Assembly: GCA_013032095.1 (NCBI GenBank)
Contig: WQBJ01000001.1
Coordinates: 550,483 to 614,482 of the forward strand
Length of the DNA stretch: 64,000 bases
Source: Ruegeria atlantica
Lineage (GTDB): Bacteria; Pseudomonadota; Alphaproteobacteria; Rhodobacterales; Rhodobacteraceae
Direction of reading: 5' to 3'
The translations under genes were made by a program, and so were the position numbers. Under the pieces are notes generated by a model, which was not told the origin of the DNA, did no database searches, and saw only the letters and a list, made by a program, of their open reading frames with translations. Of the stretch, positions 40,708 to 52,715 are shown piece after piece (positions within the stretch are counted from its first letter, which is position 1; every line of letters starts with the position of its first letter).

Positions 40708-41814
40708 TTGACGAATACGGGTCCTGATCTTGAATGTCGTGATCTGATCAAGGATTTCGACACGTTCCGCGCTGTCGACCATGTCAGTTTTGATGTGCCG
40801 CAAGGCTCTTTCTTTTCCATCCTCGGCCCTTCGGGATGCGGCAAGACAACCCTTTTGCGCATGATCGCTGGATTTCAGACTCCGTCAGCCGGAGATTTGC
40901 TGATTAAAGGGCATTCCATGATAGGAGTGCCGCCGAACAAACGTCCGGTATCCATGGTATTCCAACACCTTGCACTTTTCCCGACGATGAACATCGGGGA
41001 CAATGTAGGATTTGGATTACGCCAACGCGGCATCTCGAAATCAGAGATCAAAACGCGTGTGGAAAAGGTGCTCGATCGTGTCGGCTTGCCGAACGTAGCC
41101 GAACGCCGCGTCGATCAACTGTCCGGTGGACAAAAACAGCGAGTCGCAATTGCTCGGTGTATGGTGCTGGAGCCGGATGTGCTGTTGCTGGACGAACCGC
41201 TGGGCGCGCTGGACTTGAAGCTACGCGAGCACATGAAGGTGGAGCTTAAGGCTCTGCAGTCGGCCTTTAATACGACCTTTGTGTATATCACGCACGACCA
41301 ATCTGAGGCGTTGGTGATGAGCGACAATATCGCGGTTATGAACCATGGAAGGTTCGAACAGATCGGTACGCCGCATGACGTCTATCACGCGCCGGACACA
41401 GCATTTGTTGCCGGATTTGTCGGGGACGCCAACAAGATATCTGCTCGGGTCGTAGCGACAGACGAAAGGACTTTGACGCTCAAAGCTGATGGCGGCTCGG
41501 ACATTCGTGTCGCTGTCGGGCGGGATCAGTTGCCAACCGGACAAAAGGTTCAAGTCTTTTTAAGGCCCGAAGCCATTGAATTGCTGCCAAACGGAGCCGA
41601 CACAGACGGGGCGTCGAACGTTAGCCCCGGCATTGTTGAGAATGTCCTTTTCAACGGGGCCAACAGCATGGTTACCGTGAAGGGAGCGGATGGCGTCAGT
41701 TGGAAGGCGGCTCTACCGCAAACCGGGGATTTTGCCTCCCTGCAAAAGGGTGATGCGGTACGCACCCGTTGGCAACCGACGCAAGCGCGGTGTTATCCCG
41801 TGGCGGAGGGTTAA
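40708..41814 (+). CDS. Polyamine-type ABC transporter ATP-binding protein
   Basis: A 368-residue PotA-like ATPase. Walker A G-P-S-G-C-G-K-T-T is at 40-48, the signature L-S-G-G-Q-K-Q-R near 136, and Walker B L-L-L-D-E-P near 157; the C-terminal TOBE domain runs from about 285. The start is taken as the TTG at 40708, with GGGAG at 40695-40699 at a suitable distance; no ATG is available before the conserved region. It powers the two permeases that follow. Confidence 0.92.
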   Translation: MTNTGPDLECRDLIKDFDTFRAVDHVSFDVPQGSFFSILGPSGCGKTTLLRMIAGFQTPSAGDLLIKGHSMIGVPPNKRPVSMVFQHLALFPTMNIGDNVGFGLRQRGISKSEIKTRVEKVLDRVGLPNVAERRVDQLSGGQKQRVAIARCMVLEPDVLLLDEPLGALDLKLREHMKVELKALQSAFNTTFVYITHDQSEALVMSDNIAVMNHGRFEQIGTPHDVYHAPDTAFVAGFVGDANKISARVVATDERTLTLKADGGSDIRVAVGRDQLPTGQKVQVFLRPEAIELLPNGADTDGASNVSPGIVENVLFNGANSMVTVKGADGVSWKAALPQTGDFASLQKGDAVRTRWQPTQARCYPVAEG

Positions 41815-41817
41815 ACC

Positions 41818-42684
41818 ATGGTATCCGATACCTCGCGGTTGGGACTCTACCTACTGCTGGCGCCGATCCTGTTGTGGTTGACCGTGCTGATCATCCTGCC
41901 GCATGTCGGCCTGTTCTTCGTGTCTATTAGCGAGAAGATTGGACCGCGTGAGTACGAAACAGGTTTTGCCAATTATGCGGCCTTTTTCACCGAACCGCTC
42001 TACTGGCGTACTTTTGCGCGGACCGCGATCATGTCGGTTCTGGCCACGGCATTGACGTTGATCCTTGGGTTTCCGATTGCCTACTACATCGCCAAGCTTA
42101 CCAGGGGGCGCACCAAGACAACGCTGTTTTTGATGTGCATGATCCCGTTTTGGGTCTCGGAACTGGTGCGCACGTTTGGCTGGATGATCCTACTGCGGGA
42201 AACGGGCGTGTTTTCAAATGTCCTCCAATACCTCGGGCTGGTTTCCGGACCGGTCGAGATGCTGTACAACGATGCCGCCATCATGGTGGGGCTCGTCTAC
42301 ACGTCGATCCTGTTCATGGTTGTCCCGTTGGTCACCACTCTGGACAGCCTAGACGACAGCTTGATCGAAGCGGGTTACGACTTGGGCGGAACAAGCACAT
42401 CCATCATGCGAGAGATCGTGATCCCTCACGCCATGCCTGGAATTGTATCGGGTTGCATCGTCGTCTTCATGCTGTCCCTGGGCAACTATCTGACCCCAAT
42501 CCTACTGGGCGGGAAAGACAGTCTTTGGTTCACCGGTATGATCTATACCCAGTTCATTACCCGGTTTAATTGGGAGTTGGGCTCCGCCTTCGGCTTCCTG
42601 TTGCTGGCGCTTTCGTCACTTGTCGTGTTCCTTGGTCTGAAACTGTCCGGCCAATCTCTTTCAGAGACAATGGGGCGCTCATGA
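41818..42684 (+). CDS. Polyamine-type ABC transporter permease (PotB-like)
   Basis: A 288-residue inner-membrane permease with six spans and the BPD_transp_1 signature in the EAA loop (E-A-G-Y-D-L-G-G-T-S near residues 182-191). It starts 3 bases after the ATPase stop, and its own stop overlaps the next permease start as ATGA, so the two permeases are made together. Confidence 0.92.
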   Translation: MVSDTSRLGLYLLLAPILLWLTVLIILPHVGLFFVSISEKIGPREYETGFANYAAFFTEPLYWRTFARTAIMSVLATALTLILGFPIAYYIAKLTRGRTKTTLFLMCMIPFWVSELVRTFGWMILLRETGVFSNVLQYLGLVSGPVEMLYNDAAIMVGLVYTSILFMVVPLVTTLDSLDDSLIEAGYDLGGTSTSIMREIVIPHAMPGIVSGCIVVFMLSLGNYLTPILLGGKDSLWFTGMIYTQFITRFNWELGSAFGFLLLALSSLVVFLGLKLSGQSLSETMGRS

Positions 42685-43544
42685 TACCTAGCATTCCCCA
42701 ACCCACTTTCACCAAGCTGTGCTATCGCGCCTATGTTGCGGTTTTCTTCGTTTATCTTGCTCTGCCGCTGGCGGTTGTCTGCCTCTTTGCCTTTAACGAC
42801 AGCGTATTCCCATCTTTGCCGTGGGAAGGTTTCACGCTTGCATGGTTCTTTGGTACCGACGCACCGTTCATTGGCGTTTTCAATGAGCGCTCGATCATGC
42901 GATCAATCGGAACGTCGGCCTTTGTTGCGGTCTGGGTTTCCGGGCTGTCCGTCGCAGTTGGTACCTGCAACGCGTTTCTGTTCGTGCGTCATGATTTCCC
43001 CGGCAAGGGATTTCTCTATATGCTCATGCTGTTGCCTCTGATCATTCCCGGAGTGATCCTTGGCATCTCGATCCTCGTCTTTTCCAGTTCCTTGGCAAAT
43101 ACTCTGGAAGATGCGACGGGTCTTTGGTTTGACGGGCTCAGGCCCGGTCTGATCCTTGTGATCCTTGGGCAGTTTTCGTTCATCACCACTTTTGCGACCC
43201 TTGTCATCTCGGCTCGTCTACAGAAATTCGATCCCAGTCTTGAAGAGGCGGCATTGAATCTCGGGGCCAGCAAATGGGGCGCGATCCGGCAGATCACCCT
43301 TCCGTTTCTGCTGCCGGCAATTGTCGCCTCGGCTGTGGTTGCAATGTTGATGAGTTTCGAGAACTTCAACACCACATTGATGCTGGTGGGCTCGGAGTCA
43401 CCGCTGACGATCACGATGTTCGACAAGCTAAAGCAGGGCTCGACGCCGGTACTTAACGCTGTGTCTCTGCTGTTAATAGTCGTGTCGGCCGTTCTAGGGT
43501 TGCTGTCATTGCTCTTTCAGAAGTCTGGGTCCAACAAGAACTGA
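42681..43544 (+). CDS. Polyamine-type ABC transporter permease (PotC-like)
   Basis: A 287-residue second permease, again with six spans and an EAA loop (E-E-A-A-L-N-L-G-A-S near residues 190-199). The ATG at 42681 overlaps the first permease stop; frames starting further upstream would lie within that gene. It is the last gene of the operon. No clear terminator is visible in the next 275 bases. Confidence 0.92.
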   Translation: MIPSIPQPTFTKLCYRAYVAVFFVYLALPLAVVCLFAFNDSVFPSLPWEGFTLAWFFGTDAPFIGVFNERSIMRSIGTSAFVAVWVSGLSVAVGTCNAFLFVRHDFPGKGFLYMLMLLPLIIPGVILGISILVFSSSLANTLEDATGLWFDGLRPGLILVILGQFSFITTFATLVISARLQKFDPSLEEAALNLGASKWGAIRQITLPFLLPAIVASAVVAMLMSFENFNTTLMLVGSESPLTITMFDKLKQGSTPVLNAVSLLLIVVSAVLGLLSLLFQKSGSNKN

Positions 43545-43820
43545 ACCTGAATTCTTGTGGAGAACGTTAGACCGTTACCCGTTCGACGAGCGGCGCTATT
43601 GCATAGACGGTATAGGTTCAATGGCAGGGATGGGTCGAATGGGATCGTTAGGTGGGCGCGCGCTGACCTAAGCAGATTTGTCTGCCAAAAATGAAAAACA
43701 AGTTTTGACTACCTGGAAACACACCATCAGTTGTTTAGGGAGATGATGATCACCCGAAAGTGAAACGCAGTGTGATCCTGCGAATCGCTTACCCTGCAGT
43801 ATCATAGCCGCTGGCAAAAG

Positions 43821-43910
43821 TGGCGGAGAGACAGGGATTCGAACCCTGGGTGGGCTTGCACCCACAACGGTTTTCGAGACCGCCCCGTTCGACCACTCCG
43901 GCACCTCTCC
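43821..43910 (-). tRNA. tRNA-Ser(CGA)
   Basis: A 90-base class II tRNA with encoded CCA. Read on the minus strand, acceptor GGAGAGG pairs with the 3' TCTCTCC; the D-loop follows, the anticodon loop CT-CGA-AA, a long variable arm (GTGGGTGC AAG CCCAC type), and the T-arm with GGTTCGAATCC. The anticodon CGA reads UCG serine codons. The large variable arm confirms a serine tRNA. Confidence 0.95.
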
Positions 43911-43930
43911 GCGGGGGTCTGTGAGGGGGG

Positions 43931-43959
43931 GATTTAGTGAGGAACGCGCGGGGGTGCAA
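43931..43959 (-). promoter_or_regulatory. Probable promoter of tRNA-Ser
   Basis: On the minus strand, TTGCAC (43954-43959), a 17-base spacer, then TAAATC (43931-43936), 20 bases upstream of the mature tRNA 5' end. A G+C-rich segment between it and the tRNA resembles a discriminator. Confidence 0.5.
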
Positions 43960-44033
43960 GCAGAAAATTCCCGAAAATTACCAAGACTGGATTTTCCATT
44001 GCCTGACGGCTCAAATCGCCTAGGCTTTGAAGT

Positions 44034-44876
44034 ATGACTTATCACATTCGCCGCATCGCTCTTTCCTTTTCCGTCTTGCTGATCGCGCTGGTCATGATGC
44101 CCGTGATATCCTCGGCTGCTGAGCGCGACCGGATTGAGGCTTTTCTGACAACAACCGGTTTCGACGTCGCGCTAGAGAGTATAGCGCTGGCTTCGGCTTC
44201 GGCGCCCACGATGCTGGGAATCGATCCAGAAGGGTTCGGCTCAGACTGGACACGACTGACGGAAGAAGTCTTCGATACTGAAGACATGCACCAAATCGCC
44301 GTGACCATTCTGGAACAGACGCTCAGCGATGAAGCGTTGAACCACGCGGTGGAATTTTATGCCTCGGACTTGGGGCAGCGGTTGGTTGAGGCCGAAAATG
44401 CCTCGCATCTGATCGAGGATGAAGACGCCAAGCAGCAGGAGGGGCAAGAGATCGTCGCCGACCTGATCAAAAATGGTTCACAACGGGTTGAGAGCCTCAA
44501 GCGAATGAACGCGGCCATTGATTCTAGCGGGACGGCATTGCGGGCCTTACAGGAAATTCAGTTGCGGTTTCTGCTGGCTGCGAGCGCTTCGGGTGTGATT
44601 GACCTGCAGTTGGATGCTGAGGAACTGCGCCAGATGATGAAACGGAACGAAACCGGCATGCGCCAGGCGCTTCAATTGTCCGCGCTTGCTGGGGCCGCAT
44701 ACACTTATCAGGATTTCTCAGACGGTGACGTAATCGCTTATGCCGAAGCGCTGGAACAGCCGCTGATGCAGGAGGTCTATGAATTGTTGAATGCGATTCA
44801 GTACGAAATCATGGCAATGAAGTTCGAAGATTTGGCGACGAGGATGGCGGAACTGCATCCAGCCCAGGACATATGA
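44034..44876 (+). CDS. DUF2059 family exported protein
   Basis: A 280-residue protein with a signal peptide (about 1-28, ending S-S-A-A). The DUF2059 motif L-S-D-E-A-L-N-H-A-V-E-F-Y-x-S-D-L-G-Q is near residues 98-116. The rest is helical and acidic. Function of the family is unknown; it is periplasmic or surface-associated. The stop overlaps the start of a paralogue, so the two are translated together. They share the motif but are otherwise diverged. Confidence 0.7.
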   Translation: MTYHIRRIALSFSVLLIALVMMPVISSAAERDRIEAFLTTTGFDVALESIALASASAPTMLGIDPEGFGSDWTRLTEEVFDTEDMHQIAVTILEQTLSDEALNHAVEFYASDLGQRLVEAENASHLIEDEDAKQQEGQEIVADLIKNGSQRVESLKRMNAAIDSSGTALRALQEIQLRFLLAASASGVIDLQLDAEELRQMMKRNETGMRQALQLSALAGAAYTYQDFSDGDVIAYAEALEQPLMQEVYELLNAIQYEIMAMKFEDLATRMAELHPAQDI

Positions 44877-45676
44877 TGCGTCTTTTTGCGGCCATTGCAG
44901 CCTGTTGCTTGTGGGCCTTGCCGTTACAGGCTGATGAAAAAGTCGAACGCTTGATGCAAGCCCTACAGATCGAAGAAATTATCGACATCTTGCGGGACGA
45001 AGGAAGCGCACTGGGACAGGAGCTTCAAGAGAACTTTCTGAGTGACAATGGCGGCCCAGTGTTTCTGGAGCAGGTTGATCGGATTTATGCTGCGGACAAG
45101 ATGCACGAGCATGTCGAGCTGGTGTTTGAAGAAACCCTCTCCGACAGCCAGCTTGATCGCGCCATCCTGTTTTTCGAAAGCGATTTGGGTCAAACCATCG
45201 TATCACTTGAAATCTCGGCCCGTGTGGCACTTTCTGATGACGCAATCGAAGACATGGCTGAGGAGGCTTACAAGAAAGGCGATCGAGAGTCCCAACTCTA
45301 CCGGTTGGTAGATGAGTATATTGAGGTCAACAATCTCGTCGATGAGAACGTTCAGAATGCCATCAGCGCAGATTACAGTTTTTTTCGCGGGTTGAATCTG
45401 GGCGTCGGAGTCGATGATGCCGAGTTGCTCGCACAAATTCTCTCACAAAAGGACAGCGTGACCGAGGAAACCCGGACGTGGTTGTATTCTTTCTTTTTGC
45501 TAGCCTATCAGCCTCTGAACGATGCGCAGATGCGCGAGAACATAGCGTTCTCACGAACCGAGACGGGCAGGGCGATCAATGCCGCCTTGTTTGATAGTTT
45601 TGACCGTATGTTCGACACGATCTATTTTCAGCTTGGTCAGGCGGTCGCTCAGGTTTTGAAGGGGTCTGACCTGTAG
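44873..45676 (+). CDS. DUF2059 family exported protein, paralogue
   Basis: A 267-residue protein with a short signal peptide (about 1-20, ending L-Q-A-D) and the same motif near residues 88-107, here as L-S-D-S-Q-L-D-R-A-I-L-F-F-E-S-D-L-G-Q. It starts at the ATG at 44873 overlapping the previous stop; an ATG at 44876 is the only alternative and changes one residue. It appears to be the product of an old tandem duplication. Function unknown. Confidence 0.7.
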   Translation: MMRLFAAIAACCLWALPLQADEKVERLMQALQIEEIIDILRDEGSALGQELQENFLSDNGGPVFLEQVDRIYAADKMHEHVELVFEETLSDSQLDRAILFFESDLGQTIVSLEISARVALSDDAIEDMAEEAYKKGDRESQLYRLVDEYIEVNNLVDENVQNAISADYSFFRGLNLGVGVDDAELLAQILSQKDSVTEETRTWLYSFFLLAYQPLNDAQMRENIAFSRTETGRAINAALFDSFDRMFDTIYFQLGQAVAQVLKGSDL

Positions 45677-45886
45677 GTCGGCATTTCATGTTGACTTTCC
45701 CCAGCAATCTATGGATAAGCGCGCCATCCCGGCCGGAATCTCCGCGCCGGGTCTCGTTATTATTGACCCATTGGGCCAGTCCCAAGGGTCGTCACACAGC
45801 CCGAAAAGGGCGCGCTGTTCGAGGTGGCTTTGGCCAGCAACACCCAGTCGGGGACCACAGAACGCGGTTTGGAAAAGGAAAGACGC

Positions 45887-46501
45887 ATGTTTGCGGTCCT
45901 CAAGACTGGCGGCAAGCAGTACAAGGTTCAGGCGGGTGATATCCTCCGCGTTGAAAAATTGGCTGCCGACGCAGGTGAAAAAGTTCAATTCAACGATGTT
46001 CTGATGCTGGGCGGAGACGCTCCGGTTGTTGGTGCACCTTTCGTTGAAGGCGCAGGCGTACAGGCCGAAGTGATCGAACAGGTCAAAGGTGACAAGGTCA
46101 TCAAGTTCGTCAAGCGTCGTCGTAAGCACAGCTCAAAGCGTACCGTTGGCCACCGTCAGAAACTGACCCTGGTCAAAATCACCGACATCCTGTCGTCGGG
46201 CGCTGACAAATCGGGCATCAAAGCTGCAACCGGTTCGGCACCGGCTGGCGAAGCGGCACCTGCTGCAAAGCCCGCCAAGAAAGCTGAAGCCAAGGCAGAG
46301 GCACCCGCCGCTGCTGCTGCCGCTGACGATCTGACCAAGCTGAACGGTGTCGGCCCTGCCGCTGCCAAGAAGCTGGCAGAAGCCGGTATCGAGAGCTTTG
46401 CCGCTCTGGCCGCCTTGTCGGACGAGCAGATTGCTGCTATCGACACCATCAAAGTTAAACCCGAATGGGTTGAGCAAGCCAAAGAGTTGGCTCAAGGCTA
46501 A
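45887..46501 (+). CDS. rplU: 50S ribosomal protein L21 with C-terminal helix-hairpin-helix extension
   Basis: A 204-residue protein. Residues 1-102 are normal L21, with the [14 protein letters not shown] start and the [16 protein letters not shown] segment near 76-91. An Ala/Lys/Pro-rich linker (about 115-145) leads to a helix-hairpin-helix domain (about 148-203, with [12 protein letters not shown]). The extension is known from other alphaproteobacterial L21 proteins; its role is unclear. The ATG at 45887 is chosen because L21 begins there. rpmA follows. Confidence 0.93.
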   Translation: MFAVLKTGGKQYKVQAGDILRVEKLAADAGEKVQFNDVLMLGGDAPVVGAPFVEGAGVQAEVIEQVKGDKVIKFVKRRRKHSSKRTVGHRQKLTLVKITDILSSGADKSGIKAATGSAPAGEAAPAAKPAKKAEAKAEAPAAAAAADDLTKLNGVGPAAAKKLAEAGIESFAALAALSDEQIAAIDTIKVKPEWVEQAKELAQG

Positions 46502-46512
46502 GGAGAGAGAGA

Positions 46513-46782
46513 ATGGCACATAAAAAAGCTGGCGGTTCCTCCCGTAACGGTCGCGACTCAGCTGGTCGCCGCCTTGGCGTGAAACTGTATGGTGGCCAGG
46601 CAGCCATCGCAGGCAACATCATCGTGCGTCAGCGCGGCACCAAGTTCTGGCCGGGCGAAGGCGTAGGCATGGGCAAAGATCACACCATCTTTGCAACTGT
46701 TGATGGCGCCGTGAAGTTCCACAAGGGACTCAAAAACCGCACCTTTATTTCGGTCCTGCCAGTGGCGGAGGCCGCAGAGTAA
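46513..46782 (+). CDS. rpmA: 50S ribosomal protein L27
   Basis: An 89-residue L27 whose N-terminal tail [15 protein letters not shown] reaches the peptidyl transferase centre. The core motif [16 protein letters not shown] is also present. It is 11 bases after rplU and has a good GGAGAG site. Confidence 0.97.
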   Translation: MAHKKAGGSSRNGRDSAGRRLGVKLYGGQAAIAGNIIVRQRGTKFWPGEGVGMGKDHTIFATVDGAVKFHKGLKNRTFISVLPVAEAAE

Positions 46783-46813
46783 GCCGAAACCCGTAAGGTT
46801 TGAAAAATTCCAG

Positions 46814-46850
46814 GGGGACCGGCAGAAAATGCCGGTCCCCTTTCTCGTTT
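46814..46850 (+). terminator. Terminator after rpmA
   Basis: A perfect 11-pair stem (46814-46824 with 46830-46840) followed by TTT and further T, 31 bases after the rpmA stop. Confidence 0.8.
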
Positions 46851-47031
46851 TAACGCAGTTTTGATCAATGGCTCCGATGACAAGCGCAGCAAGCATAATC
46901 CCCTCCCTGATTCAGGGAAGGATCGCCCACGCGGTTGAAGAACGTCTTGGCCTCAAATATCTGATGTGGACGTTATTTGGTTTTGCTTTAACGTCCATAA
47001 TTTACGTGTTGTTCGGAGGAGGAACGCACTC

Positions 47032-47568
47032 ATGAAACTTGAGACAATAATAAACCAGCCGGTCATTGAAACCGAGCGGTTCGACCTGCGCCCGTTGCGT
47101 CGGTCGGATATGGGTCTCATTGAACATTATGCAGGTGATGAGCGCGTGGCGCGCATGACGACATCGATCCCGCATCCTTTGCCGCCCGGCTCGATTGAGG
47201 CCTTTGTGACCCGTTCGATGGCCGAAGACCGCGACGAGGATGTGTGGGCGATGGATGCCACCAAAGATGGCGGACCCGAGTTGATCGGCCTGATCTCGCT
47301 GACCCGTCTCGATCGCAATCAGACCGAAGTCGGCTATTGGGTCGCGCCGGTCTATTGGAATACTGGTATTGCGTCACTGGCGGTGGAAACGCTGGTCAAT
47401 GCCAACCCGCTGGAAAACGCAACTATGTTTGCCAGCGTGTTTCAGGACAATCCGGCCTCGGCCCGGGTGCTGACCCATTGCGGGTTTGAATATCTGGGTG
47501 ACGCAGAAAGCTACTCGGTGGCGCGCGACGCAAACGTGCCCACCTGGACCTATAGTAAAAAACTCTGA
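47032..47568 (+). CDS. GNAT family acetyltransferase (RimJ/RimL-like)
   Basis: A 178-residue N-acetyltransferase of the Acetyltransf_3 group. The E-T-E-R-F-D-L-R-P-L start (about 15-24) and the V-G-Y-W-V-A-P-V-Y-W-N-T-G-I-A segment near 101-115, which carries the acetyl-CoA site, are typical of RimJ/RimL-like enzymes that acetylate ribosomal proteins or small amines. The ATG at 47032 has a GGAGGAGG site. A 9-base inverted pair (46967-46975 with 46989-46997) lies upstream. It precedes obgE by 37 bases. Confidence 0.8.
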   Translation: MKLETIINQPVIETERFDLRPLRRSDMGLIEHYAGDERVARMTTSIPHPLPPGSIEAFVTRSMAEDRDEDVWAMDATKDGGPELIGLISLTRLDRNQTEVGYWVAPVYWNTGIASLAVETLVNANPLENATMFASVFQDNPASARVLTHCGFEYLGDAESYSVARDANVPTWTYSKKL

Positions 47569-47596
47569 CTTGTGGCCGATGGGGCCTTTGCAGTAG

Positions 47597-49734
<2,138 letters not shown>

Positions 49735-49780
49735 ACGCGCAATGATAAAACACCAAAAGACCGACCGAAAGGCACATGAG

Positions 49781-51043
49781 ATGAAGGATTTCGACAGCAT
49801 TCCCACATTGATGGCCGATCTTGGAAAACGCACCAAGGCGGCCTCGGCTGATCTGGCCTTTGCCAGTGCCGAGCGCAAGCACGCCGCCCTAATCGCGGCC
49901 GCTGATGCGGTTTGGGAAAACCGGACCAACATCATCGAGGCTAACAAGAAGGACCTTGAGTTCGGCCGTGAGAAAGGCCTAAGCCCAGCAATGATGGATC
50001 GCCTGATGCTGGATGAGGCACGCATTCAGAGCATTGTGGACGGGCTGCGAACTGTGGCCGATCAGGCCGATCCGGTTGGCGAGGTGCTGGCGGAGTGGGA
50101 TATGGCTTCGGGGCTGAATATCCAAAGGGTACGCACGCCTTTGGGTGTAATCGGCGTGATCTATGAAAGCCGCCCCAATGTGACGGCAGACGCCGGGGCG
50201 CTCTGCCTGAAATCTGGCAATGCGGTGATCCTGCGCGGCGGATCCGAGAGTTTTCATTCTTCCGGCGCCATCCACGCCTGTCTGGTCGAAGGGCTTAAGG
50301 CTGCGAACCTGCCCGAAGACGCGATCCAACTGGTGCCCACGCGAGACCGTGCCGCAGTTCAGGAGTTGCTGACCTTGACGGACTATGTCGATGTCATTGT
50401 CCCGCGCGGCGGCAAAGGTCTGGTTGGGTTGGTGCAGCGTGAAGCTCGTGTGCCTGTCTTTGCCCATCTGGAGGGCATCGTGCACATTTACATCGACAAG
50501 GCCGCCGATCCTCAGAAAACACTGGATGTGGTGCTGAATGCCAAGACCCGGCGCACCGGGATCTGTGGCGCTGCCGAGTGTCTGCTGATCCATCAGGACG
50601 TGGCCGAGACTCTGGGGCGAGACGTTATCGCCGCTCTGCAGGCTGCGGGCGTAGAGGTTCACGCTGAAGGAACGCTGGCCGTCGAGGGCACTATTGCAGC
50701 TACAGCCGACGACTGGGGCAAGGAATACCTCGACAGCATCATTGCCGCAAAGCCGGTGGCAGACATCGACGCGGCGATTGCGCATATCCGTCAGTATGGA
50801 TCGAACCATACCGACTGCATCATGACCGAAGATGAGGATGCCGCCGCTCGGTTCTTTGAACGGTTGGACAGCGCGATCCTGATGCACAACGCCTCAACCC
50901 AATTCGCCGATGGTGGAGAGTTTGGAATGGGCGCCGAGATCGGAATCGCCACTGGCAAGATGCACGCGCGAGGCCCAGTGGGCGCAGCGCAGTTGACCAG
51001 TTTCAAGTATCTCGTGCGCGGGAACGGGACGACCCGGTCTTAA
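49781..51043 (+). CDS. proA: Glutamate-5-semialdehyde dehydrogenase (gamma-glutamyl phosphate reductase)
   Basis: A 420-residue enzyme reducing gamma-glutamyl phosphate to the semialdehyde with NADPH, the second proline step. The [11 protein letters not shown] segment is near 128-138, R-G-G-S-E near 152-156, and the catalytic Cys is C262 in the [10 protein letters not shown] loop. The ATG at 49781 gives normal length; the ATG at 49742 in the same frame has no ribosome site. It converges with chpT, sharing 4 bases. Confidence 0.95.
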   Translation: MKDFDSIPTLMADLGKRTKAASADLAFASAERKHAALIAAADAVWENRTNIIEANKKDLEFGREKGLSPAMMDRLMLDEARIQSIVDGLRTVADQADPVGEVLAEWDMASGLNIQRVRTPLGVIGVIYESRPNVTADAGALCLKSGNAVILRGGSESFHSSGAIHACLVEGLKAANLPEDAIQLVPTRDRAAVQELLTLTDYVDVIVPRGGKGLVGLVQREARVPVFAHLEGIVHIYIDKAADPQKTLDVVLNAKTRRTGICGAAECLLIHQDVAETLGRDVIAALQAAGVEVHAEGTLAVEGTIAATADDWGKEYLDSIIAAKPVADIDAAIAHIRQYGSNHTDCIMTEDEDAAARFFERLDSAILMHNASTQFADGGEFGMGAEIGIATGKMHARGPVGAAQLTSFKYLVRGNGTTRS

Positions 51044-51636
51044 AACCGGATCAGGACGCGGGTTGAGGCTGTCTCCGTCGCAACCCGCCGCCCCATAGAC
51101 GCCGCCGTCTCGGGCAGCAGGGCAAATTGAACCTGTGCTGGAGTTACCTTGCTGGTAAATCGTCCCTTGGGAAGATTTTTCCATAGGTCACTGTCGATAT
51201 TCAGCTTGTCGGCCGATCCGGTGATGATCCAGTTTTCACCAACATGGTCAATCGTGACCTCGCCGCCGAACGGCATCGCGCTTTCGCAGCACATCAGGGC
51301 TAGAAACGCCAGTTTAACTTGACCACGTGGCACCGGTTCAGTCAGGTGCCAGTTGACGCGAACACGACCCGCGCGCTCAACATCTCTTAGCAATTCAGAC
51401 ACCTCGGTCCGGCCCAACGGCTGATCGCTGGCTGACCCGAAAGCCACGCGGAAGAACCGAATGCGCGCGCCTGCGCTGCCGACACTGCCCGAGATCAGTT
51501 CCATTTCAGGACCTTGCACCGAGCCAACCATTTCAAGCAGTTCCAAACCGTTGGTGATCGCGCCAATTGGGCTGATCAGATCGTGGCAGATCCGGGAACC
51601 GATCAACTCGGCCAGGTTGACTGTGGTGTCGCTCAT
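51040..51636 (-). CDS. chpT: Histidine phosphotransferase ChpT
   Basis: A 198-residue protein of the ChpT family, which relays phosphate from the sensor kinase CckA to CtrA and CpdR. The phosphorylated histidine is H18 in the [12 protein letters not shown] motif, followed by the paired-helix domain and a degenerate ATPase-like fold that ends with a short C-terminal strand. The start at 51636 is fixed by a strong AGGAGGT site. It is divergent from the DUF3553 gene. CtrA and SciP are encoded at 16861-17954. Confidence 0.9.
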   Translation of the reverse strand: MSDTTVNLAELIGSRICHDLISPIGAITNGLELLEMVGSVQGPEMELISGSVGSAGARIRFFRVAFGSASDQPLGRTEVSELLRDVERAGRVRVNWHLTEPVPRGQVKLAFLALMCCESAMPFGGEVTIDHVGENWIITGSADKLNIDSDLWKNLPKGRFTSKVTPAQVQFALLPETAASMGRRVATETASTRVLIRF

Positions 51637-51678
51637 GCGTACCTCCTGCTGCATCTGCCGTCGGACCGGAGCCCTCGC

Positions 51679-51861
51679 ATGACAGACCTCAATGCTATTC
51701 TTGCACCGGGCATGTATGTCCGCCACCCCGATTTCCCCGACTGGGGTGTTGGACAAGTACAGTCCAACATCGGGGGCAAAATCACCGTGAACTTTCGCGA
51801 GCAGGGGAAAGTAGTGATTGACGGAACACGCATCGCCCTGATGCCAGTCTTTGATCCGTGA
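51679..51861 (+). CDS. DUF3553 small protein
   Basis: A 60-residue protein matching DUF3553: G-M-Y-V-R-H-P-D-F-P-D-W-G-V-G-Q-V-Q-S near residues 11-29 and V-N-F near 37. This fold resembles the small beta-barrel, CarD/UvrD-tail-like domain that binds RNA polymerase, and a similar segment is found at the end of some UvrD/PcrA helicases. It starts 42 bases from chpT in the opposite direction. A role in transcription-repair coupling is possible but unproven here. Confidence 0.75.
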   Translation: MTDLNAILAPGMYVRHPDFPDWGVGQVQSNIGGKITVNFREQGKVVIDGTRIALMPVFDP

Positions 51862-51959
51862 AACTGGTTTAGGAAAGGTTAACACCTTCGCATATCCGCT
51901 CTTGTTGCCATCCCCCCGGAAACTGCGGTATCAGCGCGCAAACAAGAACGGAACCACCA

Positions 51960-52715
51960 ATGCCGGACGCAGGCCCTTCCTTTACCGTCAAACTCGCCGA
52001 GACCGAAGACGAACTGCGCGCGGCCCAGCGACTGCGCTACGACGTATTCGTGCGAGAACTGGGCGGTGGTGGAGAGATGGTCGATCACGAGGCCGGGTTG
52101 GAACAAGACAAGTTCGATCCATACTTTGACCACATGCTGGCGATTGACGACCTCACGGGCGAAGTTATTGGTGTTTACAGGTTGTTACCGGGCGAACGTG
52201 CAGCAGAATTGGGCCAGTTCTATTCCGAAGATGAATACGATCTAACCGTCCTGAAACAAAGCGGTCGCGAACTGCTGGAGCTGGGTCGATCCTGCCTGCA
52301 TCCCAACTATCGCGGCGGGACCGCGATGTATCATCTTTGGAACGGATTGGCGGCCTACGTCACCGAGCGCGAAATCGAAGTTCTGTTCGGCGTTGCCAGC
52401 TTTCACGGTACGGATGTTCGGGAATTGGCGCAGCCCTTGTCGATGCTGCATCACAACCATCTTGCGCCGCCGGATTTGAGGGTGAGGGCGCAACCCGAGG
52501 TTTTTGCATCCATGGACCTTGTGGCACCTGAGGACCTGGATCGCCGTGCCGCAATGGTGCAGGTTCCGGCTCTGATCAAGGCCTATCTGCGCCTTGGTGG
52601 TTTCGTGGGCGAGGGCGCGTTCATCGACCACGCCTTCAACACGACCGATGTTTGTTTGATCCTCGATACCGCCCGCATGAACGAACGGCAGAAACGCATC
52701 TATGGTGGAGCGTAA
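51960..52715 (+). CDS. olsB: Ornithine-acyl[ACP] N-acyltransferase OlsB
   Basis: A 251-residue GNAT-like acyltransferase that adds a 3-hydroxyacyl chain to ornithine, giving lyso-ornithine lipid, the first step to phosphorus-free ornithine lipids. The R-L-R-Y-D-V-F-V-x-E-L segment near residues 24-34, the H-M-L-A-I-D-D near 59-65 and the E-L-G-R-S-C-L-H-P-x-Y-R-G-G motif near 102-115 are typical. It overlaps the OlsA gene by 14 bases, which confirms the pair. Confidence 0.9.
   Translation: MPDAGPSFTVKLAETEDELRAAQRLRYDVFVRELGGGGEMVDHEAGLEQDKFDPYFDHMLAIDDLTGEVIGVYRLLPGERAAELGQFYSEDEYDLTVLKQSGRELLELGRSCLHPNYRGGTAMYHLWNGLAAYVTEREIEVLFGVASFHGTDVRELAQPLSMLHHNHLAPPDLRVRAQPEVFASMDLVAPEDLDRRAAMVQVPALIKAYLRLGGFVGEGAFIDHAFNTTDVCLILDTARMNERQKRIYGGA

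Noticed and set aside
49979..50887. 302-codon minus-strand frame
   Set aside because: Antisense to proA; no recognisable domain.
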